Of a DNA stretch of 64,000 nt, positions 1 through 9,490 are shown piece by piece (the stretch's first letter is position 1; every line of letters starts with the position of its first letter). Location: positions 130,828 through 194,827 of the forward strand of contig NZ_JH719394.1 of the NCBI RefSeq assembly GCF_000271845.1, given 5' to 3'. This DNA is from Rhizobium leguminosarum bv. trifolii WSM2297. GTDB lineage: Bacteria > Pseudomonadota > Alphaproteobacteria > Rhizobiales > Rhizobiaceae. The position numbers were made by a program, and so were the translations under genes. The notes under the pieces were generated by a model. That model was not told the DNA's origin. It saw nothing but the letters and a program-made list of their open reading frames with translations, and ran no database searches.

Positions 1-317
1 CGGGTCTGGGATCAGACTTCCCACATGTTGCCAGTTGAGCGCGAGGCGACATCCCGAGGCGTCATGATCCCATCAACTGCAAGATCACAGTGGCGCATGC
101 TAGGCGAATCAGGCCTCGGTAGATATGTTGGCTGCGTTGTCTGATTGCGGTTGCCGCCTGCCGTTCGACTTGATCTCATGCTCAACCCGGCAATCTTCCT
201 AACGGAACTTATGGGTGAGTTCGCTTCCGCCTACGGAATTCGCTCTTATTTACCTGATATTTACCATAAATGCTCCGCAGTGCAGACCGAGGGCGGAGCA
301 TGAGTGGGGAGTAGAGC
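1..317. other. Intergenic, left edge of window
   Basis: No convincing coding frame is seen on either strand. The only structure noted is the hairpin at 271-300, which lies just downstream of the leftward ROK gene. A gene outside the window could end here, but nothing shows it. Confidence 0.5.
271..300 (-). terminator. Candidate terminator of the ROK gene
   Basis: TGCTCCGC (271-278) pairs perfectly with GCGGAGCA (293-300) around a 14-base loop. Read on the minus strand, the stem is followed by ATTTATGG, a short T-rich tail, and it lies 18 bases past the stop codon of the leftward gene. The loop is long and the tail weak, so the call is tentative. Confidence 0.4.
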
Positions 318-1403
318 TTATTGCGGCTTCGTTGCCTCGCGATTGGTAAAATGCGCGTTGCCCAATCCTGTACCGATCGTCAACACGGCCCATCGCGACA
401 CGTCGGTCATAAAAGGGATCTGCGACAATCCCTGCACGACGGCGTCGTTGTGCATCATCACGAATGTGCTGTCGTCGCCGATCTCAGGAATGGCCTTCAT
501 CAGCGCGACGGGAAGGTTGAAGCTGTCGCTCTCCCAGTTTCCTCCCGGCAGGTTCTGCCCGCCGCGTTCAATGGAGCCATCGGCTTTGATGATACCGGGG
601 CAGGCGATCCCGATGATGGGCGCGGGTTTGAGGTTGGCCTTTTCGGCCTTGCCGATCAATTCGTGCAACATCGCGGCCAACCTCTCGATGGTTGCGGTGC
701 GGCTCGGCTCGTCGTCGGCATGACGCCAGATAGTTGATTCCCACACGCTCGCATCCGCAAAGTTCGGCACGTCGCCCTTTCCGAATTTAACGACGCCGGC
801 GCGAACGTTAGTGCCGCCGATATCGACGGCTAGGATCGCCTCGTGGCCTTTGAACATCCAGCGTGGCATCAGGTGGACCGAGCCGATCAGTCCGGCCTCA
901 TCAGGGTGGTGAACGATCGGCACGATCTCGACGTCGATGCCGGCCGCCTTGAGAATAACCATGGTCCTGGCGATCGTCAGCTCGCCAAAGCGGCTATGCC
1001 GGAAGCCACCGCCAACGACGATACGTTCCGTCTTCCCCCAGCGCTTGTCCTTCATGAACTTTCCAATCACGTCGGCAAAGTCCTGAGCGAAGTCCTCCAC
1101 CGCCCCCATGACCAATGCCGCTGCCTCCATATCGTCGCCCTTCAGAAAGGCATCGATCTTTTTCTTGGAAAGCTTCGCCGTCGCGGTATTGCCGAGCGGG
1201 TCGTCTCCGACTTTGCGGATGCGTTTCCTCCAATCGTCGAGTTTCATTTGAAAAGTCTTCTTGTTGGCGTTGTCGCCAACGAAACCATCCTTGTCACGCA
1301 GTTCATTGTTGTAATCGTCGATCGTCACCAATGGCAGGTTCAACGCGCCATGCGCCAACGGGGCATTGACCTCTTCACGGGGCTCGGAACTGCTTTTGGC
1401 CAT
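318..1403 (-). CDS. ROK-family sugar kinase homologue with permuted motif order
   Basis: The 361-residue protein carries ROK kinase hallmarks: phosphate-binding DIGGTN (194-199), PG (269-270), the catalytic-type ND pair (319-320) and the second phosphate motif GTGLG (344-348). In ordinary ROK proteins the glycine-rich adenosine motif and the AGLxGA helix follow these, near the C-terminus. Here GGG (131-133) and AGLIGS (170-175) come before DIGGTN, as if the chain were circularly permuted. No CxCGxxGC zinc motif is seen. ATG at 1403 is chosen because AGAAGG lies upstream; the frame stays open to 1451. It is transcribed away from otsB, suggesting a link to trehalose or glucose metabolism. Polyphosphate or sugar phosphorylation is possible; substrate is unknown. 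Confidence 0.8.
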   Translation of the reverse strand: MAKSSSEPREEVNAPLAHGALNLPLVTIDDYNNELRDKDGFVGDNANKKTFQMKLDDWRKRIRKVGDDPLGNTATAKLSKKKIDAFLKGDDMEAAALVMGAVEDFAQDFADVIGKFMKDKRWGKTERIVVGGGFRHSRFGELTIARTMVILKAAGIDVEIVPIVHHPDEAGLIGSVHLMPRWMFKGHEAILAVDIGGTNVRAGVVKFGKGDVPNFADASVWESTIWRHADDEPSRTATIERLAAMLHELIGKAEKANLKPAPIIGIACPGIIKADGSIERGGQNLPGGNWESDSFNLPVALMKAIPEIGDDSTFVMMHNDAVVQGLSQIPFMTDVSRWAVLTIGTGLGNAHFTNREATKPQ

Positions 1404-1547
1404 CAAGGTACCTTCTACGGCGCGAGGGCTCGAACGGGCGGCGAGATACAACGCAGACTAACCCCGGATGTTCCGGCGTCTAAAAGGTCACCTTGCCCTC
1501 GTCGGTCGGTGACCTAGCTTCAATGATTGCAGAGTTTGGAGAATGCC

Positions 1548-2306
1548 GTGCAGGAAGACGCCGCTACCCAGGAAATGCTTTCACTCGTTTTGGAAGAGCC
1601 GGAGCGCTGGGCAATGTTTCTCGACATCGACGGAACGTTGCTCAACCTTGCGCCCACGCCGGATGCGATCGAGGTCCCGGAGGCTCTTCCCGAACAACTT
1701 CATCGTTTGTCGAACAAGCTCGGCGGCGCCTTGGCGCTGGTTACAGGACGGTCGCTTGCCTATGCAGACGCGTTGTTCAAACCCTTTGCATTTCCGACGG
1801 CAGGTCTTCACGGCGCGGAAATCAGGAGTGCTGCCGGAATGCACACAGTCGAGGCAACACCGGAGTTTCAGGCGCTCAAGCATGCGCTGACAGCGGAAGC
1901 CGAGCACTATCCCGGCGTCCTCATCGAGGACAAGGGTGCGGCCGTTGCCGCGCATTATCGGCTCGCGCCCGACTATGAAAAGGTGCTCGAAGAGCGGATG
2001 CATCATTATGCGGAGCTCGCCGGGCCGAATTGGGCATTGCAGCTCGGCAAGAGAGTCTTTGAGCTGCGCCCGGCACGGTCGAGCAAAGGCGATGCGCTTG
2101 AGCGGTTTTTCCAGGCCGACCCTTTCAAGAACCGCAGCCCGATCACTATCGGCGATGATCTGACCGACGAGTCGATGTTTGCAATCGCCAATGCACGCGG
2201 CGGCGTTTCAGTGCGTGTCGGCGCCATCGGCGCCCCAAGCTGCGCCACAAGCCGGCTGTCCTCGGCTGCGCTGGTCAGGAACGTCATTGCCGCCCTGGCC
2301 GCCTAA
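1548..2306 (+). CDS. otsB: Trehalose-6-phosphate phosphatase
   Basis: This HAD-superfamily phosphatase removes phosphate from trehalose 6-phosphate in the last step of OtsA-OtsB trehalose synthesis in the cytoplasm. The N-terminal DIDGTLL motif (D26 and D28 from the chosen start) supplies the nucleophile and acid/base Asp. A later SSKGDAL segment and an IGDDLTDE motif complete the HAD site. Length, 252 residues, fits the family. GTG at 1548 is preferred because GGAG (1538-1541) sits six bases upstream; a TTG at 1527 would add seven residues. No otsA gene is adjacent, so the synthase must be elsewhere. The gene diverges from the ROK gene across about 144 bases. Confidence 0.92.
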   Translation: MQEDAATQEMLSLVLEEPERWAMFLDIDGTLLNLAPTPDAIEVPEALPEQLHRLSNKLGGALALVTGRSLAYADALFKPFAFPTAGLHGAEIRSAAGMHTVEATPEFQALKHALTAEAEHYPGVLIEDKGAAVAAHYRLAPDYEKVLEERMHHYAELAGPNWALQLGKRVFELRPARSSKGDALERFFQADPFKNRSPITIGDDLTDESMFAIANARGGVSVRVGAIGAPSCATSRLSSAALVRNVIAALAA

Positions 2307-2507
2307 GATACGTGATTACCTAATATCGGCTGCACGTTGCTGCCGTCTTTACGCAGGATGCGTGGCGCCAATCGTCAAAAAAGTATCAGTTTTGACCGGG
2401 AATCGTGGTGGCGGGCGCGAGGCGAGCCCACTACACTCCCCTTAACAATAAAGCCAAAACGGGAATTTGGCACGCGGGCTTGGAACCCGCCCTCGGAGGA
2501 GGACACT

Positions 2508-3392
2508 ATGGAACCTGACTTGGAAGTCATTCAGATCAGGCCGGGCGAATCCTTCGCAACGAAGGCGCATGGCTATCCCTATCATACGGTTCGCTGGCAC
2601 TTTCATCCGGAATACGAACTGCATCTCGTCGTGGCAACAACCGGGCGCTATTTTGTCGGCGACTTCATCGGCGAGTTCGAGCCGGGCAATCTTGTGCTTG
2701 CCGGCCCCAATCTTCCCCATAACTGGATTAGCGATGTCCCGAAAGGATCGAGCATTCCGCTTCGATGCCAGCTCATCCAGTTCAGCGAGAATTTCATCAG
2801 CGACACGATGAAGGTGCTGGCAGAACTCGGCCCCTTCGAACCGGTCCTTGAAGCCTCCCGCCGCGGCGTGCTCTTCGGCGCCGAGACCAGTCGTCAGGTC
2901 GCGCCGCTGATGGAGGAGGTGCAGCAGGCGCATGGGGTGCGTCGCATCGAGCTTTTCATGATGATCGTCGGCCTGCTCAGCCGGGCGCAGGACGCTCAAC
3001 TTCTCGCCAGCCCGAATTATCTGCCCGATCCGTCCGGTTATATGTCGGCCGGCATCAACAAGGCGCTCGCCTACATCAGGGAGAACCTGACGCGATCCTT
3101 CGATGAAGCCGATCTCGCTGAGATTGCCGAACAGTCAACAGGCGCTTTTTCGCGCGCCTTCCGCCGCCATACCGGCATGTCGCTGGTGCAGTATGTGAAA
3201 CGCCTGCGCATCAATCTCGCTTGCCAGATCCTGATGAGCGACGACCACGCATCGATCACCGATATCTGCTTCGAGGTCGGCTTCAACAATCTGTCCAACT
3301 TCAACCGGCAGTTTCTCGCGGAAAAAGGCATGACGCCTTCCCGCTTCCGGCGGTTGCTGGGTGACAATATCAACGTGGCGAAGGCAGCTTGA
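2508..3392 (+). CDS. AraC-family transcriptional regulator
   Basis: A 294-residue regulator with an N-terminal cupin-like sensor domain (roughly 1-150, including a histidine-rich RWHFHPEYELH stretch) and a C-terminal AraC double helix-turn-helix (about 190-290) ending in GMTPSRFRR. The ATG at 2508 is chosen over an upstream frame extension because a strong GGAGGAGG lies just before it. It is directly upstream of the xylose-type ABC operon on the same strand and is its likely regulator; sugar binding by the cupin is inferred from family and context. Confidence 0.9.
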   Translation: MEPDLEVIQIRPGESFATKAHGYPYHTVRWHFHPEYELHLVVATTGRYFVGDFIGEFEPGNLVLAGPNLPHNWISDVPKGSSIPLRCQLIQFSENFISDTMKVLAELGPFEPVLEASRRGVLFGAETSRQVAPLMEEVQQAHGVRRIELFMMIVGLLSRAQDAQLLASPNYLPDPSGYMSAGINKALAYIRENLTRSFDEADLAEIAEQSTGAFSRAFRRHTGMSLVQYVKRLRINLACQILMSDDHASITDICFEVGFNNLSNFNRQFLAEKGMTPSRFRRLLGDNINVAKAA

Positions 3393-3646
3393 GCGAGCCG
3401 GACGAGCACGGTTTCAGGGAGAACGAAGCAACGATCCGCCGAAGGCGGCAATAGGGAGGACGAGGAGGAGAAACCGAAACCGACACTGTTGAACGTGAAC
3501 GCGCAACGAGCGGTTCGCGAGAGGAGACGCTTGTCCGCTAAAACGGCAAACCGCCGGGACAGGCGCGGCGTTCGCTCAGCCGAATGGCCGCGGCAGAACG
3601 CTACAACGACGAAGCTACACAATTTTTCCAATGGGAGGAGATGGAA

Positions 3647-4714
3647 ATGATGAAATTCTCGACAAAAGCGGCAGGCGCCGCGACACTTGCCCTGGCCTTG
3701 CTGGGCGGCACGTCGGCCTTCGCGCAAACGGCAGTTGCGGATGCGACGGTCGCTTTCCTCATGCCCGATCAGGGCTCGACCCGTTACGAAGAGCACGACC
3801 ATCCGGGCTTCGTCGCGGAAATGAAGAAGCTTTGCGCATCCTGCAAGGTGCTCTATCAGAATGCCGATGCCGATATCGCCAAACAGCAGCAACAGTTCAA
3901 TTCGGCTATCACCCAGGGCGCCAAGGTTATCGTGCTTGACCCGGTGGATTCGGCAGCCGCCGCTTCTCTCGTCCAGCTTGCCCAGAGCCAGGGCGTCAAG
4001 GTCATCGCCTATGATCGCCCGATCCCGAAGGGCAAGGCCGATTTCTACGTCTCCTTCGACAACAAGGCGATCGGCAAGGCGATTGCGGAATCCCTCGTCC
4101 AGCATCTGAAGGCCAAGAATGTACCGACCGATGGCGGCGGCATTCTGCAGATCAACGGTTCGCCGACCGATGCGGCCGCCGGGCTGATCAAGGACGGCAT
4201 TCATGAGGGGCTCGCCAGCGGCGGCTACAAGACGCTGGCCGAATTCGACACGCCGAACTGGCAGCCGGCGAATGCCCAGCAATGGGCCGCCGGCCAGATC
4301 ACCCGCTTCGGCAAACAGATCGTCGGCGTCGTCGCCGCCAATGACGGCACCGGCGGCGGTGCCATCGCCGCCTTCAAGGCAGCCGGTGTCGATCCCGTGC
4401 CGCCGGTGACCGGCAATGATGCGACGATCGCCGCGTTGCAGCTGATCATATCGGGGGATCAGTACAACACGATCTCCAAGCCGAGCGAAATCGTCGCCGC
4501 GGCCGCCGCCGATGTCGCCGTCAAGCTGCTGGCAGGCGAAACGATCAAAGCCGAAATGACGCTTTACGACACACCGGCGCAGCTCTTCGTGCCGGCCGTC
4601 GTCACTGCCGAAAACCTCAAGGCCGAAATCATCGACAAGAAGATCAACACCGCCGAGGAGTTGTGCACCGGCCGTTATGCCGACGGCTGCAAGAAGCTCG
4701 GCATCACCAAGTAA
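3647..4714 (+). CDS. Sugar ABC transporter substrate-binding protein, xylose type
   Basis: A periplasmic sugar-binding protein (Peripla_BP_4 type). The start is at 3647 or 3650, both behind GGGAGGAG (3633-3640), followed by a Sec signal peptide with a hydrophobic core and cleavage near SAFA-QT. The mature part contains a YDRPI segment, YVSFDN and a TGNDATIAALQ segment typical of XylF-like proteins. Two cysteine pairs (CASC near the N-terminus and the C-terminal CTGRYADGC) may form disulfides. It is followed by an ATPase and a permease gene. Xylose or a related pentose is the best guess, not proven. Confidence 0.9.
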   Translation: MMKFSTKAAGAATLALALLGGTSAFAQTAVADATVAFLMPDQGSTRYEEHDHPGFVAEMKKLCASCKVLYQNADADIAKQQQQFNSAITQGAKVIVLDPVDSAAAASLVQLAQSQGVKVIAYDRPIPKGKADFYVSFDNKAIGKAIAESLVQHLKAKNVPTDGGGILQINGSPTDAAAGLIKDGIHEGLASGGYKTLAEFDTPNWQPANAQQWAAGQITRFGKQIVGVVAANDGTGGGAIAAFKAAGVDPVPPVTGNDATIAALQLIISGDQYNTISKPSEIVAAAAADVAVKLLAGETIKAEMTLYDTPAQLFVPAVVTAENLKAEIIDKKINTAEELCTGRYADGCKKLGITK

Positions 4715-4780
4715 CCAGCCAAAGGGAGCGCGGCCGGCCGCCGGTCGCGCTTCCGGTTCTCGCTTCGGAAAGGCCAGGCG

Positions 4781-5602
4781 ATGTCTGAAACCTCTCATCT
4801 TCTTGACGGCTCCCGCCAGCCTGTCCTCAGCCTGCGCGGAATATCGAAGAACTTCGGGGCCGTGTCGGCGCTCGCCGATATCGAGCTCGACGTGCATGCG
4901 GGCGAAGTCGTGGCGCTCGTCGGCGACAATGGCGCCGGCAAATCGACGCTGGTCAAGATCCTGGCCGGCGTCCACCAACAGAGCTCGGGCACGATCCTCT
5001 TCGAGGGCAAACAGGTAGATCTGTCGAGCCCAAGTGCGGCCCTCGACCTCGGCATTGCGACCGTCTTTCAGGATTTGGCTCTATGCGAAAATCTCGACGT
5101 CGTCGCCAATATCTTTCTCGGTAAGGAGCTCAACCCCTTGCAGCTCGACGAGGTCGCGATGGAGATTCGCGCCTGGAAGCTGCTGAACGAGCTTTCGGCC
5201 CGAATCACCAGCGTCCGCGAGCCCGTCGCCTCGCTCTCCGGCGGACAGCGCCAGACGGTGGCGATCGCCAGATCGCTGCTGCTCGAGCCGAAGCTGATCA
5301 TGCTCGACGAACCCACAGCAGCGCTTGGTGTCGCCCAGACCGCCGAGGTCCTGGATCTGATCGAGCGGGTGCGCGAACGCGGCCTCGCCGTCATCATGAT
5401 CAGTCACAATATGGAGGATGTGCGTGCGGTCGCCGACCGTATCGTCGTCCTTCGGCTGGGACGCAACAACGGCACCTTCATGCCCGATGCCTCCAACGAA
5501 GAGCTTGTCAGCGCGATTACCGGCGCATCCAACAATTCCGTCTCCCGCCGCGCGATGCGCCGCAAGGCGCAAAGCCAAGAGAACGAGGAGGGCAGGGCAT
5601 GA
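4781..5602 (+). CDS. Sugar ABC transporter ATP-binding protein
   Basis: A single-domain ATPase of 273 residues, unlike the double-domain XylG/RbsA proteins. Walker A GDNGAGKST (48-56), signature LSGGQ (152-156), Walker B LIMLDE (172-177) and the switch histidine in ISHNM are all present, so it should be active, probably as a homodimer as in the FrcA-type importers of rhizobia. It lies between the binding protein and the permease gene and its stop codon overlaps the permease start by four bases, implying translational coupling. Confidence 0.92.
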   Translation: MSETSHLLDGSRQPVLSLRGISKNFGAVSALADIELDVHAGEVVALVGDNGAGKSTLVKILAGVHQQSSGTILFEGKQVDLSSPSAALDLGIATVFQDLALCENLDVVANIFLGKELNPLQLDEVAMEIRAWKLLNELSARITSVREPVASLSGGQRQTVAIARSLLLEPKLIMLDEPTAALGVAQTAEVLDLIERVRERGLAVIMISHNMEDVRAVADRIVVLRLGRNNGTFMPDASNEELVSAITGASNNSVSRRAMRRKAQSQENEEGRA

Positions 5603-6858
5603 TGAAGACCTTGCAGAATGAACCGGCGGCACCGGCACTTCTCGACCGGCGTGACGAAAGAGTGCACCATGACGATAGCCTTGCCGGCTCGATCCGCGCC
5701 TTTTGGGATCGCGTCCGCTCCGGCGATCTCGGCTCGCTGCCGGTCATTGTCGGCTTGGCGATTATCTGGACGGTGTTCCAGGCGCTCAATCCAGTGTTTC
5801 TCTCCAGCGCCAATCTCGTCAACATGCTGTTCGACTGCTCGACGGTCGGCGTCATTTCGCTCGGCATCGTCTGCATCCTGATGGTGGGGGAGATCGATCT
5901 TTCCGTCGGCTCGGTCAGCGGCTTCGCCTCGGCGCTGGTCGGCGTCTTCTGGGTCAACCAAGGCTGGCCAGTGGTGCTGGCGGTCCTCGCCGCGATGATC
6001 GTCGGCGCCCTGATCGGCGCGCTCTACGCCTTCTTGTTCAACCGCTTCGGCATGCCGAGCTTCGTCTCCACCTTGTCGGGGCTGCTCGCGGTTCTCGGCC
6101 TGCAGCTCTATATTCTCGGAGCGACCGGTTCGATCAATCTCCCCTACGGTTCCTGGCTGGTGAATTTCGGTCAGATCATGGTCATGCCGGACCCGGTCGC
6201 CTATCTGCTGGTGGCGCTTGCCGGCATTGCCTTCTTCTTCGCGAGCTACCGCACATCGGCGCGCCGGCGGGCGGCCGGGCTGTCGTCGAAATCGGTCGGC
6301 GGCCTGCTTCTGCGCGCCATCGTCATCACGCTCGCCCTGGAGGCGGTTGCTTTCTATCTCAACCAGTCGCGCGGCATTCCCTGGATGTTCGGTCTCTTCG
6401 TCGGGCTCGTCGCCGCCATGAACTATGCGCTGACGCGCACCAAATGGGGACGATCCATGCATGCCGTCGGCGGCAACAGGGAGGCCGCCCGCCGCTCGGG
6501 CATCAACGTGTCGCGCATCTATGCGAGCGCCTTTGTCACCTGTGCCCTGCTTGCGGCGACCGGCGGTGTGCTCTCGGCCGCAAGGCTGGCGACCGCAAGT
6601 CAGCAGGCCGGCACCGGCGACGTCAATCTCAACGCCATCGCCGCGGCGGTCATCGGCGGCACGAGCCTGTTCGGCGGCCGCGGCAGTGCCTATTCGGCCC
6701 TTCTCGGCATCATCGTCATTCAGTCGATCGCCAGCGGGCTGACGCTTCTCGATCTGTCGTCGTCGCTTCGATATATGATCACCGGAGCCGTTCTTGCCGT
6801 TGCCGTCATCGTCGACTCGCTGGCACGCCGATCGCGCATTTCGCACGGCCGGGCCTAA
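5599..6858 (+). CDS. Sugar ABC transporter permease, XylH/RbsC family
   Basis: An inner-membrane permease of 419 residues with about ten hydrophobic segments after a roughly 40-residue cytoplasmic lead. It carries the BPD_transp_2 signatures GEIDLSVGS near residue 100 and a late [10 protein letters not shown] segment before the last helices. It completes the binding protein-ATPase-permease importer encoded from 3647. The start overlaps the ATPase stop in an ATGATG context. Substrate specificity cannot be read from the permease. Confidence 0.92.
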   Translation: MMKTLQNEPAAPALLDRRDERVHHDDSLAGSIRAFWDRVRSGDLGSLPVIVGLAIIWTVFQALNPVFLSSANLVNMLFDCSTVGVISLGIVCILMVGEIDLSVGSVSGFASALVGVFWVNQGWPVVLAVLAAMIVGALIGALYAFLFNRFGMPSFVSTLSGLLAVLGLQLYILGATGSINLPYGSWLVNFGQIMVMPDPVAYLLVALAGIAFFFASYRTSARRRAAGLSSKSVGGLLLRAIVITLALEAVAFYLNQSRGIPWMFGLFVGLVAAMNYALTRTKWGRSMHAVGGNREAARRSGINVSRIYASAFVTCALLAATGGVLSAARLATASQQAGTGDVNLNAIAAAVIGGTSLFGGRGSAYSALLGIIVIQSIASGLTLLDLSSSLRYMITGAVLAVAVIVDSLARRSRISHGRA

Positions 6859-6884
6859 ACCACTCGAGAAAACAGAGGAAGAAA

Positions 6885-7613
6885 ATGGGACAGGATCTGT
6901 CTGGAAAAGTCGCGGCCGTCACCGGGGCGGCATCGGGTATCGGTCTGGAATGCGCCAAGGCCCTGCTTGCCGCCGGCGCCCGGGTCGTACTGGTCGATCG
7001 CAACGAAGAAGCCTTGAAGGAAATCTGCTCGAAACTCGACGCGAAGGCTATTCCGCTAGTCATCGATCTGACGGATCCGCAAAGCGTAGCCCGGATGATG
7101 CCGCAGATTCTAGAGAAGGCTGGCCAGTTGGACATCTTCCACGCGAATGCCGGCTCCTACATCGGCGGCGAGGTGCTGGGCGGCGACCCAGACGCCTGGG
7201 ACCGGATGCTCAATCTGAATGTCAACGCCGCCTTCCGCTCGGTGCACGCCGTCCTGCCGCATATGGTCGCGCGCAAGACTGGGGATATCATCCTGACGAG
7301 TTCAGTGGCCGGCATGGTCCCCGTCGTCTGGGAACCGATCTATACGGCCTCCAAACATGCGGTTCAGGCATTCGTCCATACGCTGAGACGCCAGGTGGCC
7401 AAACACGGCCTGCGTGTCGGTGCCATTGCCCCAGGCCCGGTTGTCACCGCGCTTATCAGCGATTGGCCGCAGGAAAAGCTGGACGAGGCGCTTGCCGCAG
7501 GTGGCCTGATGGAGGCCAATGAAGTGGCCGAGGCGGTGCTCTTCATGCTGACCCGCCCGCGCAACGTCACGATCCGCGATCTCGTCATCCTGCCGCAAAG
7601 TACCGACATCTGA
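6885..7613 (+). CDS. Short-chain dehydrogenase/reductase
   Basis: A classical SDR of 242 residues. TGAASGIG (13-20) binds the dinucleotide, D38 after strand beta-2 favours NAD(H), ANAG (87-90) stabilises the core, and S139/S140, Y153 and K157 form the catalytic set. The frame stays open far upstream inside the permease gene, but ATG at 6885 follows AGAGGAAG and starts at the expected family position. It follows the sugar importer by 26 bases and is likely cotranscribed, so a polyol or sugar dehydrogenase role is inferred. Confidence 0.9.
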   Translation: MGQDLSGKVAAVTGAASGIGLECAKALLAAGARVVLVDRNEEALKEICSKLDAKAIPLVIDLTDPQSVARMMPQILEKAGQLDIFHANAGSYIGGEVLGGDPDAWDRMLNLNVNAAFRSVHAVLPHMVARKTGDIILTSSVAGMVPVVWEPIYTASKHAVQAFVHTLRRQVAKHGLRVGAIAPGPVVTALISDWPQEKLDEALAAGGLMEANEVAEAVLFMLTRPRNVTIRDLVILPQSTDI

Positions 7614-7652
7614 TCAGCGCTTGCCGCCTTCGCAATCCGGAAAGGAACCGCC

Positions 7653-8417
7653 ATGATCTTCGATAGATTTCGCCTGGAAGGGCAGGTAGCGCTGGTAACC
7701 GGCGGCACCCGCGGCATCGGGCTTGCGATCGCCGAGGCGCTCGGCGAGGCGGGCGCCAAGGTCATCATCACGGGCAGGGCGCGCAATGCGACGGCAGAAG
7801 ACCGGCTCGCCAAAGCCGGTGTCGATTGCGATTTCATCGCGGCCGATCTGACGAAGGACGATGCCGCCGACGCGCTCGTCGCAGAGACGCTCTCACGGGC
7901 CGGCCGGCTCGACATCCTCGTCAACAATGCCGGCATCGCCATTCATGGCGACAGCGGCGAATTTTCCGATGCCATCTGGCACGAGATCATGACCGTCAAT
8001 GTCGACGCCGTCTTCCGCGCCTGCCGCGCGGCACTCGCCCCCATGCGGCGCCAGGGCGGCGGCGTCATCCTCAATATTGGCTCGATATCGGGTATCGTCT
8101 CCAACATTCCGCAGAACCAGGTCGCCTACAACACTTCCAAGGCGGCCGTTCATATGATGACCAAGAGCCTGGCGAGCGAAGTCGCCGCCGAGAACATCCG
8201 CGTCAACGCCATTGCGCCGGGCTACATCGAGACCGATCTGTCCCGCGGCGGCATCGACAATCCCGACTGGTTCCCGACCTGGCGCAGCATGACTCCGATG
8301 GGCCGCGTCGGCCAGCCGGAGGAGGTGGCGGGTGCTGCCTTGTTTCTGTGCTCGGCGGCGGCAAGCTATGTCACCGGCGAAGTGCTTGTCATCGATGGTG
8401 GCTATACCACGCGGTAA
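7653..8417 (+). CDS. Short-chain dehydrogenase/reductase
   Basis: A second classical SDR, 254 residues, with TGGTRGIG (16-23), NNAG (91-94), S144, Y159 and K163, and the C-terminal VIDGGY typical of the family. It is clearly different in sequence from the neighbour at 6885. The pair of SDRs downstream of one importer suggests successive oxidation/reduction of an imported sugar or sugar alcohol, for example sugar to polyol to ketose. AAGGA before the ATG supports the start. Confidence 0.9.
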   Translation: MIFDRFRLEGQVALVTGGTRGIGLAIAEALGEAGAKVIITGRARNATAEDRLAKAGVDCDFIAADLTKDDAADALVAETLSRAGRLDILVNNAGIAIHGDSGEFSDAIWHEIMTVNVDAVFRACRAALAPMRRQGGGVILNIGSISGIVSNIPQNQVAYNTSKAAVHMMTKSLASEVAAENIRVNAIAPGYIETDLSRGGIDNPDWFPTWRSMTPMGRVGQPEEVAGAALFLCSAAASYVTGEVLVIDGGYTTR

Positions 8418-8435
8418 AGCGCGGACAATGGGTCG

Positions 8436-8458
8436 GGGAGGGCGGTTCGTCGCCTCCC
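8436..8458. terminator. Weak hairpin between convergent genes
   Basis: GGGA-GGCG (8436-8444, one bulged G) can pair with CGCC-TCCC (8451-8458) between the convergent SDR and histidine kinase genes. There is no T-run on either side, so it may be a transcription barrier rather than a true intrinsic terminator. Confidence 0.3.
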
Positions 8459-8482
8459 TGAGGTCTGCCAGTCATAAGAGAA

Positions 8483-9490
8483 TTACACAGGCATGGTGAT
8501 TTCGAACGCGGTGCCAGCATCCGCCGTCTGCAGCAGACGGATCGTACCGCCATGGGAGCTCAGCATGGCGTGAACGATGCTGAGACCCATGCCTGTGCCG
8601 CCTTGTTCGCGGCGGGTTGAAAAGAACGGCTGAAAGACACGTTGACGATTTGCCTCGGAAATACCGCCGCCGTCGTCACGGACAAGAATGACGGCTGTCC
8701 GGACATCGGCTGACACGCTGAGCTCCAATAGCGTGGCGCCATGCTGCAGGGCATTCTCGGTAAGGTTGGCAAAGACAATGCCGGCTGCTTCCTGGGGAAG
8801 AGCAACCGATATGTCCGTATCGCCTTTGCCTGAGATATCGAGGGCCGGAAATTGTCCGCGTAGAGAGGATAGGATGTCGAGGATGCTGCTTCTGCCTTGG
8901 GCTAGCGGGGTTTCCGCTTGCGCAAGTTCCCGCAGCCGCAGCAACAACGAATCGAGCCGGGCAGCATCGGCGACGATATTATCGAGAAAGTGCAAACGCT
9001 CTGCCTTCGTCATCGGCCTTTCAACACCGTCGTCGCGCAAAAGCTCCGCCGCACCGCGAATGGCCGTCAGCGGCGATTTCAGTTCGTGGGAGACATGGGC
9101 TGCAAAGGAGCGGACATACTCGGTGCGATCGACCAGTTTTCCGGCGAGATCGAGGAAGCTTTGCGACAGGACTGCGATCTCGCGGGTTCCATAGCTTTCC
9201 AGTGGCTGGATTGCTCCCTTGCCGCCGCGGGCGATCTCTTCGGTGCGGGCGATCAAGGCGTCGACCGGACCGGTGATGGTCCGCGTCAGCACATAGGCAA
9301 TGCCGAGCGTCAACATGGCGACAACCGCGAGAGCGGCGATTTCTGTCGGCGCCATCCGGTTCGAACTCGCCTCGACGGCGCGAAACCAGATGACGATCAG
9401 GATCGGCAGCGCCATGACGGCGAGCAGCACTGCATAGACGATCAGCGCCAGCGTCGGGCGCCATTTCGTTCTGACTTTCGGCGCCGGCAT
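8483..9490 (-). CDS. Sensor histidine kinase
   Basis: A 335-residue membrane kinase. Two hydrophobic helices (about 14-36 and 48-69) flank a loop of only about 12 residues, so there is almost no periplasmic sensor and the signal may be sensed in the membrane or through a partner. A HAMP linker follows, then the dimerisation helix with HELKSP (phospho-acceptor H135), an N box ENALQH, G1 DDGGGIS and G2 GTGMGLSIV. Its ATG overlaps the regulator stop by one base (TGATG). The DUF4173 gene upstream is a candidate membrane partner. Confidence 0.92.
   Translation of the reverse strand: MPAPKVRTKWRPTLALIVYAVLLAVMALPILIVIWFRAVEASSNRMAPTEIAALAVVAMLTLGIAYVLTRTITGPVDALIARTEEIARGGKGAIQPLESYGTREIAVLSQSFLDLAGKLVDRTEYVRSFAAHVSHELKSPLTAIRGAAELLRDDGVERPMTKAERLHFLDNIVADAARLDSLLLRLRELAQAETPLAQGRSSILDILSSLRGQFPALDISGKGDTDISVALPQEAAGIVFANLTENALQHGATLLELSVSADVRTAVILVRDDGGGISEANRQRVFQPFFSTRREQGGTGMGLSIVHAMLSSHGGTIRLLQTADAGTAFEITMPV

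Noticed and set aside
3071..4978. Very long minus-strand open frame
   Set aside because: It lies antisense to the AraC and binding protein genes, has no family motifs and reflects GC-rich codon bias; the plus-strand genes have motifs and ribosome sites.
5404..6846. Minus-strand frame of 480 codons
   Set aside because: Opposite the sugar permease; composition is Arg/Asp-rich shadow text without motifs.
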